DNA of 64,000 nucleotides, taken from the NCBI GenBank assembly GCA_010015655.1, contig ML976719.1:360369-424368 (forward strand), read 5' to 3'. Origin of the DNA: Bimuria novae-zelandiae CBS 107.79. Lineage: Eukaryota > Ascomycota > Dothideomycetes > Pleosporales > Didymosphaeriaceae. The notes under the pieces were generated by a model that did no database searches, had not been told where the DNA came from, and was given only the letters and a program-made list of their open reading frames with translations. The first letter of the stretch is position 1; each line of letters starts with the position of its first letter. Position numbers and translations under genes: made by a program. Shown one piece after another: positions 10,431-24,755 of the stretch.

Positions 10431-13117
10431 TAGCTTTTAATTAAGTATAAAGTTAAGAAAAGTATTAGGTACGTCGTATTACTTTAGCTCTAAGTTAACG
10501 TAGTTAGTAATTATAATAACTACTTAAAAACTATAGGCTATAAAAGTAGTATCATAAGTATTATTAAACTACTCCTATAAGTTTCCGCGTGCGACAAGTT
10601 AAGTCTTATATTTATAAAAATAGCTATCCTTATTAAACTTCTATATAAAAACTTATATAAGTAGGATTACCTTAACACCTTTAGCCTATATAGTTCAGTA
10701 TATTACTAAGGTCTTATAAAAGTAGCTTTTACCTTTGATTTGTTAATACTTATACTTAACGGCTTTTATAAACTTAGCGCTATATAAATATAACATTAGT
10801 TAGCTAATATGCTTTAGGGTAGGCAGTAACTAGTTTTAATAAATTTAAAAGTTATTCTTCATATTATTATTAATAGGTGTTAAAGTAAAGGTATTAAGAT
10901 GATTAGCGATGTTTTAAGCTCCTAGCTAAATTATTTAAGTCTATAAATTATCTAAGTTTATTAGTTTTTAAACGCGCTTTATTAAAAGTACGTTATTTTA
11001 TAAAATACTTAAATTTTAATACTATAAAACGTTATTATTACGTTAAATAGGTATATAGCGTTTAATTTTAGTATCTAATTCATTAGTAAGCTCTTACTAT
11101 AAGGGCGTAAGACGAAAGTTATAAGCGTAGAAGCGCCTTATAAGAAAATTTACTATATAATTAAGAGGTGTTAACATATTACTTCCTACTAATAGCTTAG
11201 ACAATTATACGGCAGGCGTTAGTATTAGTATTACTATAAATTTAGCCTTATTATAGAGACGTTACTAACGTATTATTATAAGCTCTTTAATAAATACATC
11301 GTCATCTTCGTACGCCTTAGGAACGTTAAGTAACTTAATAATTTCCTTAATTACTAAGTTATCTACGTAGCTATCGTAGCCTTTATAAAACATAAAAGTA
11401 TTAAATACCACATCTTGTGTGCGAATAACTTAACCCTTTATTGGTAACTAGATCTAGAAGATAATAGTACTATTATAGCCTATAAGATGACTAATTAGGA
11501 CGCGCGAGGCTGTCTTTACTCTACGCGATATATATTTATTAAGAATATATATATAATAATTAACTAATTAAAAATAGCTTATTATAAACTTTTTATTTTA
11601 GATAACCTTATATAGCATGCGCTAATTATGGACTTTAAATAGTATTTAATTAAGTAGGTATACTATTATCTTTATTAGCTTATTTACTAACTACTCTAAA
11701 AGATTACTCTAGAGACGTAAGGCAAAAGCGTTTACTATAATTAGTGTATTAGTAATTTTAGCACCCTTATTATATATAAAAGTATTTAGAGCGTATAATT
11801 TAAATGTATACTTAGTTTAGCGTAAAGTTATTTTATAAAATTAATAATACACCGCTTATCGTTAAGCTAAATTATAATTATATTATAATTACACTAACGT
11901 TAGATTTATTATATAATATTTTATAGCTAGTAGTCTAGCTAAGCTTTTAACTTTATTAAAAAGAACTCTGCTTCGTGCTAACGCAAGTATTAATAGATGG
12001 TATAAGCACCTTACTTATTACTATTATAATAAGACTCTCCTTATTATTATAGTTAGATAAGATTAATTAAGATTTAATAAAAGGGATAGAAAGCGTTTTT
12101 TATCGTATAGTAAAAGATCTACTCTATTCACTTTAATTTTATAGAAATTTAATAAAAGTCTTATTAGTAAGCCTTTTCCTATTACTCCTTTCATATTATT
12201 ATTTAGGTAATCTATACTATTGCGTCCTAAATAACTCTAAATTTTATAATCTAGCGTTAGAGAGATCTCTTAAATCTTTAGTACTTCTAATAAGTAAGTT
12301 TAAATAGCTATTATAAGTAAGAACAACTTTGTTAAACAGCGAGAGAAATTAACGTTAATAAGCTAGTAGCTCTTATAGTACTCTAGGTAAGTAATAACGC
12401 TGTATTTATTATATAGCGTATCTTAACCTAAGGTAAAGTAGATACTAATATTACAATAGCGTCTAAAACTAATAACGCTTATAATGAAGCTAGGTACTAA
12501 AGTATAATAAGTAATTAAGGTTAGTGCTATGCCTATTAATATATTAACTATAAGAATTATTTTGCCCTAGGCCTTAATCTTATAGTAGTACTTACTTACT
12601 TTAATAATTATACTAGTAACTTTAACGCACTCCTGCACCTAGCCTACCTAATTAGTTATATTAATAATATAGGTGTTAGAACCTAGGTTAACGATCTATT
12701 AGTCTGAAAAAGCTATAGTATAATTATTAATTATAATAATAATTAATTTATCTAGCAGAATTACGTTATAATTATTAGCTAAAATAACTAAAACTTCGTT
12801 TACTATACTATATAAGCCTATTATAAAAGCTAAGCTTTTATTACTTAGTAGACTCCTATTATCAAGTTAGGTAGCTATAATAGCTAGTGTTGTTTTTAAA
12901 AATTACCTATTTATTTTATTTACCGCCTTGTATATTCGCGTAAGTAAGCTAGGTTTATTTTATAAAGCTTAATTAATACGCTAGCGCGTAGTAGGATCTT
13001 CCTTAAAATTACTTGGTTATAAGTAGAGGTTCTTATTATGGTTGTAGTATAAACTATACTAGTATTTATTATTATAAAGATATACGCTCCTTAGCGCTTA
13101 ACTTCTTATAATCTTAT
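10431..13117 (-). pseudogene. C1 pol middle part: integrase to reverse transcriptase remnant
   Basis: Minus-strand relic without open frames. Near 11290-11420 a Copia integrase C-terminal reading survives (VIRTQDVVFN followed by a DNLVIKEI-like stretch), matching the RTRDVIFNE block of the family. The integrase core should lie to the right (up to 13117) and reverse transcriptase to the left. Most residues are obscured by RIP. Confidence 0.7.
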
Positions 13118-13301
13118 TGTTACAGAAGCTCGCAAGCTCCTGGCTAGAACTTTATTATACGAGCTAGGATTAAGCCAAGCAGCTAAGTAGCTAAGAACGT
13201 AATATTCTTAACTTTATAAATAACTAGGAGTCTTAGTAGAACTTCTACTCCTTAATAGACTTTATTTATAAGCTCCTTAATCGTTGTAACTATACGCTAT
13301 A
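13118..13301 (+). repeat. left LTR of element X, 184 bp
   Basis: Starts TGTTACAGAAGCTCGC and ends CGCTATA (a RIPed CGCCACA). It carries about 49 bp not present in the right LTR, located after AGCTAGGATTAAGCCA. Confidence 0.82.
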
Positions 13302-14268
13302 GTTATATGCCTAGTACCTTTATAATACTTTATAATATACTTTCTTTATACTAATTAATAATTATAATAATACACTATTTCTTACTTTATATTATCTTTA
13401 CGCTTATGTCCTAAGGCTTATATCTTATAATAAATCTTAAGTATATAGTAACTACTATAAAGCCTTTAATAAATAATTAACTTATAAATTATAACTTATT
13501 TTTACCTCAGTATGCGTAGCTTAAGTACCACGTAAAGTCTTGAAAGATATAAAGTTATATTAACCTTAAGGCTCTTAAGTAGATAAATATACATAACTAG
13601 GCTCTAAAGCTACTAGACCTAAATACTAAGGGCAAGTTTTATATATAATAGCTTAAACTCTATAAGCTAGATTCTACTATTTATAGTTAGCTTATAATAA
13701 AGCTTTAGGTGCTCTAGAACTAGGTTTATACCATAATTAAGTAAGTAGTAAACGCTATATACGCTAATTAGAGAATATAAAAATAAATTTTATCTAAGTA
13801 ATAATAATTAAGAGGAGCAGGTATAATATATATATATAGAGATTACCCTACGCCCACAGAGCGGCAGAACAATAGGCATAACTAAATGACTATCTGAATG
13901 GAACCGCGTACAGGCCAACGCTATGCTTTTAAATCTCTTAAAAATAAAAGGTACGCTACTAATAAAGGAATTCCTACGCTTAGCATTATAATATAATTAT
14001 AAGTAGTCTTAGAGAGAGCTTAATAACCTTTTACAACTAGGCGTAGTAGTAACTCTATTTCTAGAAGGATATGCTCGCTAGCTCGCATAGCTTAGATAAT
14101 TAACTAAGCACGTAGGCATGTACGCTACGCTTAGAGGACGCACTCCTAATGCAAGCTATAAGTGCCTATATAGAGCAAATAGCTAGCATTAATAGAAGCT
14201 TATAAAGTGTAACCGCCTTCAGTACGCGCTTTAAAGAAAAGATTTTTATAAGCTTTATAATAAGCTTA

Positions 14269-14654
14269 TGTAACAGGAACAATCGCTCGTCGACACGAGA
14301 ACCCTTGGCCAGTTAAGACAGGATTCGAGATTATCCGAAAACCGACACTTATCCGTATCGGACCAATTTCGGATCTATCAGAACAATAGGGAACTACGGA
14401 TCCGATTTGGACCTATTTCGGATCTATTAGACTAACGGTTAACCTATAGCAGATATGTGCTAGCTAGCTATCTAGGAAAAAGTATATTTAGAGGAGCTTA
14501 GGGCCTTTATAGTTTAGGACCTTTTCTATATCCTTTTATACTAGGTCTATAGGCACTTAATCTATTTAAGACAATTTTTTTATACACGTACTCTTATATA
14601 CCTCTACTAAGAAATACGCTAATATTAATTCTTTAAATAACTTACGCTAATATA
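14269..14654 (+). repeat. left (5') LTR of G3, 386 bp
   Basis: Starts TGTAACAGGAACAATCGC and ends at GCTAATATA (a RIPed GCCGATACA). Contains a triplicated motif around CGGATC[C/T] (about 14370-14430). Confidence 0.88.
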
Positions 14655-17600
14655 TTCTACGGAAAAGATTACTACTACTAGTAATAGCTTTAAAAAATAT
14701 TACTATAAAAATAAAATGGACCTACGTTAGCGTGTCCTTAGTTTTCTTTATAGGTAAGATTCTAGAAACCTCCTACTAACTAAAGCCTTTACGTTTAGAA
14801 CTCCTAATTATAAATAAATTAGGTTAATTTTAGAAAAGTCGCATAGAGTTACGCTAAGATAGAAAAGTAGTAACTACTAATAACTTATAGACTTAAAATT
14901 AAATATTAATATCTACTTTATTATTATTAAGAATGGCACGGCAGGAGGCCTATAGTGAAACTTAGAAAGACTATTAGCTATCCCTAGAACCTTTAAAGAG
15001 TAAAAAAGAAAAAAAAAGTAATAATACTTTAAATAATCTTATTATTACACTTAGAGCTAATTTAGTTTAATCCGCTAACCTAGTAATAGCTCTTTAGAAC
15101 TAATTACGTTAAATATAAGCATAATTAGAGTAATTAATTAGAGAATCTTATGCTAGGGACTAAGCCTAGCCTATAATTAAATTGCCCCTAACAGCCCTCC
15201 GATACTAGTCTAAATCTCCCGCTACTATAATAGTAAAGCTATCTAAGCGAACTCCTAAGATTGGATTTCTAATTAATAGAGAAGAACCTACCTTTCCTTA
15301 ATAATAAGTATTAATTAGGAACTATCTTAAGATTAACGTAAATTACTATTTAAGTAAACGCGCTTATATAGTATTAGTATAAAAATATACTTTTAGTACT
15401 ACTCGCGAATATTTAGAACCCTAGTACCTAGCTACTTTAAATACGTTATAGTTTAAAAATACTAAAGAGATAATTAAACTACTATTATCCTTCTTTATAT
15501 CTAGTAATAAGGAAGCTAAGTACTAGACTACGTTTTAATACTTAAAAATAACCTTTAAGGAAACTTTCCTTGCCTTTAAAGCTAAGTTTATTAGTGTAAT
15601 AATCTAAGGTAAAGTTTATAAGAATAAATAGTCTCTATTTCTATAGGAAAGATTATACTATCCTTAAAAGCTTTAAATATAGGGTTTAAGCACCTATAGA
15701 ATAATTTCTTTAAAAAAAATAATAGCCTACCTAATAGCCTTTAACTTAGAAACGCGGAATGTACTAATAAGACCCTTTACTTACTTTATAACTAGTATAA
15801 ATTAACTTTTACGTTAGAAAAACTATAAGGAAGAAATTCACCCTAGTATCCTAATTAAGGTACTATATAGGCCTATTAAGGAATCTACTCTAAACGTGCC
15901 CGAAGACAGGACAGTCCCGCTATTATAATCTTTGATAATATAAATAAGTTCTTACCCTTACTATAACTATAAAAAGTTAAAATATTTTATTAGAGATTAC
16001 CCTTAACCCCGCGTCCGCGAGATCGGAGTAGAACTACACTCTAATTAATAATATATTAATACGGATAAGGAAGCCTCCTTAGGAAACAAAGACGCCTAGA
16101 AAATGCCTCCGCCCTAGGTATAAGTAAATATAACCTTTTTAATATAGATTTATTAAAGTTACTAAGAAGTCCTTACTTTTAAACCCCCCTTATACTTTAT
16201 TTAAATAAGTATAGAATTAAACTTAATACCCTTATTAATACTAGTGACTAAGGTTTTCTTTTTATTAATTCTTAAATTATAGCTTTTCTATCTTAGTTAC
16301 TTTATATTCTTATCTAAAACTACTATACTACGTTATAGTTTAAGGGTTCTTAAATAAGATTCGTGCCTTAGTAGATTAATACATTTATTTATATATAAGG
16401 ATAGATAGGCAAACGATCCGCAACTACCCCTTTATAGTAATAGACTTAGAAATATTAGACTATATTTTAGAACTCTAATAGCTTAAGCGCTTTAAACTTT
16501 AATTAGATATAAAATAGATTTAAATCTTATAGCTAGAAAAGTATCTTAAGACTTATAATCCCTCTAAAACTATCCTAATACAGCTAGAATAGCTAATTTA
16601 GAACTTAGAGGTATAGTAAGATATTTATCGCCAGGATATCCTATAGGAACAGGAATAATATTAGATAAAAAATAGCCCTATAGTTAATTATATTAAGGGC
16701 CTTATTTAACTGTCTTATCCTCTCCCTCTAAGTAGGAAGACAGTACCCCTACCTTCTTAGGATCCTGCTCTAAAACCTGCCCGTTCCGCATCCCCTCCGT
16801 AGGTAATGCGGATGCCTATAATTACTCTTCTCTTAGTAAATGCCTTTTACTTTAATATAAAAAAGTTAACTAACGAATTCTTTACTACTTCTCTATACGA
16901 AATTAAACGCCTCTTAAACTATATATAAACTTAACGCTACGCTAAATATTTTAAAAATACTTATCTTATTAAAAAATAACTTCCCTAGATATACTGTTAG
17001 TTTTAGGATATGTTTAGTAAGACTATAGCTAATAAGCTACCCACGTATTAACTATATAATTATAAGATTATACTTACTAAACCCTTTCTAAATAATTATA
17101 GTCCTCTATATAAATCTAGTCTAGAAGAACTAGAGGCTATTAAAAAGTACGTTCTAAAATATCTTTAAAAGGGATTTATTAAGTATAGTTAAAGTCCTTT
17201 CGCGTCTCCTATCCTTTATATATAAAAGCTAAATAGAGATTTTCGAATATATATAGACTATTACAAACTTAACCCTCTAACCTGAAAGGACTCTTATCTA
17301 ATTTTAAGGATTAATAAACTTTTAGCTCGCCCCTTTAAAACTAAAATATTTACTAAATTTAATATTTAAGCTACCTTTAATAAAATTCGCATATATCTTA
17401 AATTAGAAGAGTACACTATATTTTAAACTTAATATAGAACTTATAAGTGTAAGGTATTGCCTTTTAGGTTATATAATAGACTAGCTACTTACTAGCAATA
17501 TATAAATAATATTCTTATTAATTATCTTAATAACTTTTATATTACGCACCTAGATAACATTCTTATCTATTCTAAAACTATTAAGGAACTTATTAAGCAC

Positions 17601-17743
17601 GTTTAAAAGGTGTTAGATTATCTCTAAAAAGCTAGACTCTAAGTTGACATCCTTAAAACTGAATTCCATATAATTCTGACCCGATACCTAGGTTATATCC
17701 TTACCAATACGGGTATAGAGGTAGATCTAGCTAAGGGAGAAGC

Positions 17744-17916
17744 TGTCACGAGTCGTAGGTCGAGGGCCCTCGACGGCCCTAGTCCGCTCTAGACCGGCGC
17801 TATTCGGGCCTTCCGCCTATCTACTTCCCTCGCCGCAGCCCTTCTCTTCCCTCTCTAAGGGATCGCCTTAGTACTGTGGATAGACTAAGTCGCCCGTAGT
17901 CAGGGCGCTTTTTACA
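17744..17916 (+). repeat. left LTR of G2, 173 bp
   Basis: TGTCACGAGTCG...CTTTTTACA. GC-rich and nearly free of RIP. Contains the perfect 16-bp palindrome GTCGAGGGCCCTCGAC at 17759-17774. Confidence 0.93.
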
Positions 17917-17999
17917 ATACGATCCCTTACCCCCTTATATCTAATTTACCTGTACGATAGAATCGACACGAAGAGTTACTTGCTAGACTTTAAAAATAG

Positions 18000-20900
18000 C
18001 AGGAGACCCTTAAAGCAGGTTACCACCCGTAGGACCCTTTAAATAAGAGCCTCTAATAGTTACAACGCCTATAAAAGACCTAACGACACCTATAGACCTA
18101 GAGGAAGACCCCCTTATTATTATAGGTAGTAATAATAACTAATAATTAGAGGAAGTTACCCTTTAAGAACGCCTAGGCGTGCTATAGCTCTAATAACGTA
18201 TTTAGGAACTAGAGGCCTCCCTAATAGTAGAGCGTTACTAATCTAAAGGCAAGACCCTAGTTAGGAACGAGATAATAACTATTAGCATCTCTAATAACTC
18301 CCTAAAGCCTAAGGAGGGTTATGGCAACCTAGACGAGGCTAAAGACATAAGCAATAACTTATTAAGCAATAGCTTAATAAAGGACGCGTCCTTAAGCTTA
18401 GATAATGCTAGTTAAGACTAATCTAGGGCCTCTAGAAGCATCCGACGCCCGCGAAAAAAGAATAGACAAGGCCAGGCCCGCACTAGCTATAATAAAGAAT
18501 ATTAAATCTAAATAGTAGCTACTGCCCTAGACGCATAGCTACTAAAGCTACTAGAACTTTCTTAATTTAAGGGTAAGGGTCGCAAGGAACTAAACTTATA
18601 GAAGAGGGCCTATAAGGACTATATTAACTTCTTACCCGCCCTTAAAACTAATAAAGCGCAGGTTAGGTTCGCAGTAAAATACTTAGGAGATATATAACGT
18701 AACTACTAAAACTAAATAGTCGCCAAGATCCTAGAGCGGAAGCGATACAGGAAAGTTACCTAGGACCTTCTATAGTAGACTATAGTAGACTCCCTAAAAT
18801 TAGCCTAGGAGCGAAAGAGTGCCGCTCGCTAAAGGATTAAGGCAGCTAAATAAGGCAAGAAGACTCTTACAGAACTCCTTAACTACCTTAAAGACTAATA
18901 GGAGGAATGCGACCTAGAGAAGGCCTTAGATAATAATAATAAAGACTATATTAATAACTTCTACATAGCACTAGATAAGAAAATCTAAGAACGCCTTAAA
19001 TAGTAGCAGCGTAAATAGAAGAGCCTTTCTTGCTTAAAAGCGAAGGTAAATATGCATTAGTAAGCGTTAAAACCTTATAAGTTAGAGAAATAACGTATAT
19101 ACAATATTAATAACAACTTCCTTAACAAGCTAGCTAATAAAAGGCGCGATTGAAAGCGATCTAGGTTAAATAACATAAGACTATACTAGAGACGCCACGA
19201 TAGCGACCGTCGCGATAAGAATAGTAAGAAGAAGGCTTAGGTAGTAGAGGACAGGGACAAGGACTAATACTTTTATTATCACGAACTAGGCTATTATAAG
19301 GCGTCCTGTTTAAAGTACAAGGCCGAGGCGGGGAAAGACAAGCTATAGACCGGGAGGCCTAATAGTCTATAGGCAAGGTTAACTATAATAAGGGTTAATA
19401 ATAACTAGTTACAACTGTAAGGACCCCTAGAGATAGGAGCGGTAGCTTACTAATCGCGCTAGACGGTGAAGTATAGCACGAGGGTAACTAATAATAGATT
19501 AAAGCCCTAGTAGACTGCGGAGCTAAAGCGAATTTCGTTAGCAGTAATCTAATAAAGCGGTTAGGGGTTGTAGTAATAATAACAAATAGCAAACGCTACG
19601 TGGCGCTAAACGGACAAGACTTAGGCGTTCTAGGCTAGGCAAAGCTCCCCTATACTATTATAGATAGTTGCGGTAAAACCAAGAGCGGTAGTTGCCTGTT
19701 CACAGTTAGTAATATTAGTAGATTCGACATAGTCCTAGGAATGCCCTAGCTAGCAGAATAGAACCCCATTGCAAACTTCTATAACAAGACTATTCGCTTC
19801 GCCTATAGGAAGCGCAAATAGACTAAGATCTCTACTAAATTAGTAGAAGAGTTCGCCGGCACGACTAAAAATATAGTAAATAACTATTTTATTATATATG
19901 CCACCCTAAAGGACACATTAGGAGGCCCACCCAGGACGCTACCTAAAGAATACTAGGGATAGTAAGAGGAAGCCTTCTCTAAAGAAGCCGCGAGCATCCT
20001 TGCTAACTATAGCCCCCACGAGATAAAGATTAATATCAAGAAAGGCAAGGAAGTGCCTTTTAGACTACTTTATAGTCTATTAGAGTCAGAGTCGGCAGTT
20101 CTGCGCGACTATATCTAGAAGAACCTTAAATAGGGCTTTATTTAACTATCGCGATCGAGCGCTGGGGCACTAATCCTTTTTATAAAGAAAAAGGATAAAT
20201 ACCTCCGCCTCTGCGTTAACTACAGGGGACTGAATATAGTTATAATAAAGAACTAATACCTACTTCCCTTAATATAGGAATCCCTTAACTAACTAGGAGA
20301 TGCCTAGATCTACACTAAACTAGACCTAAGGGACGCCTACTACCGCGTCTAAATTAGGGCAAGAGATAAATAGAAGACAGCCTTCTAAATAAGATACGAA
20401 TAGTACGAATACATAGTAATGCCTTTTAGCTTAATAAACGCGCCTGCGACCTTCCAAAGCTATATTAACGACATACTATTAGACCTTCTCGACATCTACT
20501 ATATTGTGTACCTCGACAATATCCTTATCTACTCTAAGACGAAAGAGGAACACATCTAGCACGTTTAGATAGTGCTAGAACGCCTTATTAAACGCCGGCT
20601 ATACGCTAAACTGTCTAAATGCGAATTCTACACACGCAAGGTGGGATACCTAGGCTTTATAGTATCTCTAAATAGCGTAGAGATAGAGGAGGACCGCGTC
20701 GCCTTTATAAAAAATTAGCCTAAACTAAACTTAGTCTAAGTAGTTAGGATCTTCCTTAGCTTTGCTAACTACTATTAAAGGTTTATAGAAGGATTCTCTT
20801 AAGTGGCGGCACCCCTTCACGCCCTAATAAGAAGGCTAGAGGGAGCTACTAAGGGCGGACAGCGATAGAGACTCGAGGAATTAGTTATAATAAGCCTACT

Positions 20901-23100
20901 AAAGCAGGCTAAGACCTTCTTTTACTAGCTAAAAAAGAGCTTTATGCGAAGGCCCTTACTAGCCTACTTTAACCTTAGAAGACCCTTAAGAGTAGAAACT
21001 AACGCTTTAGGTTTCGCGATTTCGGGTATCTTAAGCTAACCGTAACTAGATAAACATAGGAAGCTATAATAGCACCTAGTTACTTTTTATTCGCGCAAGA
21101 TAAACTAGGCAAAACGAAACTACGACACGTATAATAGCGAGTTGCTAGCAATTATTAAAGCTTTTAAGTATTAGCAATACTACCTAGAAGGTGTTAGCAA
21201 GAAGGTTAAGCTTCTAACTAATTATGCTAACCTGCAAGGGTTTATGTCTATAAAAGTCCTAACTAGATAACAGGCAAGGTAGGCTAAATAACTTGTAATA
21301 TTTAATTTTAAAATTAAACACTATCTAGGAAGGACGAATCCCGCTAATAGACTATTGCAGAGACCTAACTACGAGTTAGAGGAGGAAATAAGCTTAGGCA
21401 GGATAGGTAGTTCCTAGCAAAGACTTCTTAAGGCCCTATAGCACAAGTTATAGCTAAAAGGCGACGCTTTAGACTAAGCAGGCGTGGTAGGTAGCCTATA
21501 GCCACTAAAGTAGGTAAGAAGCCCTAGACTAGTGGCAGCAATAAGGGTTGCTAGATCTAGAACGTTAGCAACTAAGGAGGCAGTGGTAAACGATTTAGTA
21601 AGCGCTTACCCCATAGTAGAGCTATTAAAGAGAAATAGCTAGGGGGACGAAACTGCAGAACGAATCCTCTAGTACCTCTAAGGGCCAGAGATGGCAAAGC
21701 CGGAATGGCTAAAGCGCTGGATGATTAGACCGGCCAACCTATTATAGTACGAGAATAGGCTATACGTGCCACCTCTAGCGAGGGTACACGTCCTTTAATA
21801 ATGCCACGATAACCCCCTTACGGGCTATTTTAGCTTTGCTAAGACCTTAGAGCTAGTGCTACGAGAGTTCTAGTAGCCTAGTGTTTAATAATATATAAAA
21901 GACTACGTCTGGACCTGTTAAGCGTGCTTTAGGGCGAAACCTGTCTAACACGCGACGCACGGCCAACTTAATAACCTACTAGTCCTAAGGGGCATCTAGG
22001 AGGACATTGCTATAGACATAATAATAGATCTACCTAAGAGCAAATCTAGAGCCTATCGTTATAATAGTATCCTAGTAGTTATTAACTAGTTTTCTAAGAT
22101 GGCATACTACATCCCCACGCGAAAGGACCTAAAGGTAGTAAAGCTAGCTAAGGTCTTTAGAAGAGAGGTTCTACGCCTACACGGCCCTTTAAAGTTAATA
22201 GTTACAGACAGAGGCAGCCTATTTGTATTAGCTTATTAGAGCACCTTTACTTAATATTTAAAAACTAAGTAACTCCTTTCTACTGCCTTCCACCCGCAGA
22301 CAGACAGATAGACAGAATAATAGAACTAAACGCTTAAATAGTACCTTTAAGTGTTCTATAACTACGAATAATCTAATTAGGCGGACCTTCTATCCAAAGC
22401 AGAATATTCGTATAATAATAGTATCTATAGCTCTATAGGAGTGTCGCTATTTGTTGCAGTGTATAGCCTAAATCTACCAATAGTAGGCCTGCCCCGAGAA
22501 GTATAGCTGCGCGGGTTGGTACCTACGGCAAGGGCCAGAGTGGTAGTTCTAGCCCAGACTAGGGCCCGAATGACCTAAGCGATCCTTAGGGCACAGGCGT
22601 ACTAGGCGACATGGTACAACAGGAAGCATAAGGCCCAAACCTTCATAGTAGGGGACATGGTATACCTTAACGCCCGCAATATACGGTTAACTAGGCCTAA
22701 AAAGAAACTTAACTATAAGTCCTGGGGTCCCTATAAGGTAAAACGACAGATTAGTTAACAGGCATATAAGCTAGAGCTGCTAAAGAACTTTAATATTTAC
22801 CTAGTGTTCCATATATCTCTCCTAAACCAGGTAGCCCTAAAAGGACTGCTACAACGGGAGTAAAGCCCGCCTAAGGTTATTATACTATAAGCAGGGGAGG
22901 ATATATACCTAATTAAAGGAATTAGATCTAGGGTACTCCAGGACAGAGAATGGCTGTATAAAGTTAAGTAGAAAGGATACGATAGTAATAAGAACTAGTA
23001 GTTATTTATAGAGGAGATCTCTAAAGGGGCGATAAAGTAGTTCCTAAAGGGCTTAGACAAGGAGACTAAAGGCCGCCCTAGACAGGAGCCTAAGAGGCGG
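18000..23100 (+). pseudogene. G2 gag-pol remnant with chromodomain
   Basis: The gag zinc knuckle near 19270-19310 reads YFYYHELGYYKASCLK, i.e. Cys and His codons changed to Tyr by RIP. The protease motif VDCGAKANFVS is near 19508. RT runs about 20100-20740, with [29 protein letters not shown] and [12 protein letters not shown] (Asp to Asn in the YxDD box). RNase H spans about 20800-21360. The integrase core has AIDIIIDLP near 22012, VTDRGSLF near 22203 and AFHPQTDR near 22292. A chromodomain lies at about 22900-23050 (WLYKVKxKGYDSNKN, the Trp now TAG). Chromodomain elements are targeted to heterochromatin in known families. All domains carry stops. Confidence 0.9.
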
Positions 23101-23449
23101 GGTCGCCCCCCTAGAGAAGGAGGAAGACAGCACTCGATAGTAATTAGTAATAAATTACCCTAGAGAGTACACTTTATAGGCTGCGAAATACTAGAATGAA
23201 CAAGGTAGAGGATTCTTAAATAGACTAAAGACTGGAACGAGCTATCTAGGCCTATTTACGCCTCTCGGGGCCTAACAGAGGCTTATAAGCCTATTTGGAC
23301 CGTACCTAACGCGATTATAGCCAACCAAAACCTAATTAAAACTGCCTAAGGGTATAGAACGTAAATAAAATCTGGATACTGTTAATAGGGGCAGGAATCC
23401 CTAGATTATACTAGATAACCCTCTTAATTAGTTAGGCGCTTAGACTTAT

Positions 23450-24640
23450 AGGCTTGCTAGAAAGTCTCTTAACTGCCCTTACTCTTAATCTTCTTCTTTA
23501 CTTCCTCCGCGAGGAAGTCTAGCGTGGCTAGGACACTAGCCTTAAACGCTAACTACCCTAAATTAGTATTAATAGCCTAGGATTAGGGTTAAGGACCTTT
23601 ACTAACTTAAGAGTAACCTTCTTACGCCTAGGGGTAAGAGCACTAGTAGTAACTAAGGAGGTTAGACTACCCCTCTCTATAGTAGAAGCTTTCCTCTTCC
23701 GCTTTTTCTTAATAAAGAGGCCTACCACCGGAATAATCTCCTTAGGAGGCCAGGTGTTATAACCTAAGTGGTAGGGGGTTAACGGGTTTCCGCAGAATTT
23801 GGATCTGGTGGCCCTATGCGACTTAGTCTAGATAACCCTTAACTATACTAGATAATACTTATATAATAATATTACTTTATTCTGTCTCTAGTACCTGCGT
23901 GGTGGCCTTTACTAATATCTTGTTTAATTTAGAGAGGTTAATCTCGTCGCATGTGTACGTATTAATTTGGCTTAAGCGCGGCATAAGGGTAATTAGGGTA
24001 CTTAACACGTTCTCTAAGTTATCTTCAGGTATCTGCTACTAATTAGCCTCGAAACCCCTATATAACCCTTAAAGCGCTAACTTACTTACTAATAATTCTT
24101 ACTATTGCTATAGTAGGTATCGTAGTGGTAGATCGAATTATAGTTCTCTAAATCTATTAGGCTAAGATTAATATATACTACTTTAGACTAGACACGACGT
24201 ATCTCCTTAACCTAAAACTAGTAAAGCTTTATTTTCTTATAATTAGACTGCTTAAGGCTGTTTAGGATAATAAGAAGGCAGGTATAGCATAAGTTAATAG
24301 TACCAACCGCGCTCGCACGCGCCTTATTGACTAGGGCCTTAAGGATAGCGTTTATAGTACTTATAGTGCTAAATAGCGTGGGTATGTCTAGACAAAGTCC
24401 GAAGGTTGCTGAAGAGGGCGGTGGAGAAGTAACAAGTACGGGGACGACTTGGCAGGCCTGCACCAGGTTAGTCTACCTTTACGACCCCTAAATTTAGAGC
24501 GGCTAGGTACTAAAATGGGGGGCATTTAGGGTCAGGCACCCTAGACTGCTATAGATTAGCTAGGTCGTACTTACGGGTTAGGGAGCCTCCGGGATGAGGT
24601 AAGCCACCGAGTAGAGAGTAAGAATAAGGGTTTTAGGCCT
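23450..24640 (-). other. G2 post-pol segment with possible antisense coding remnant
   Basis: About 1.6 kb between the chromodomain and the right LTR has no sense pol reading. On the minus strand an 81-codon open frame (24463-24218; its first codon is not ATG) and a lysine-rich reading near 23530-23480 (DFLAEEVKKKIKSK) suggest an eroded antisense frame, comparable in position to that in G3. The product is not recognised. Confidence 0.35.
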
Positions 24641-24755
24641 TAGTATAAGCCTAAGATTTAGCTTACGTTATTAGCTTACGTAATACGCGAAGCCTAATTA
24701 GGCTAGTTATTACGTGCTTATTTTCGCGGTTAAGACCCTTAAAGAAAAGAGCCTT

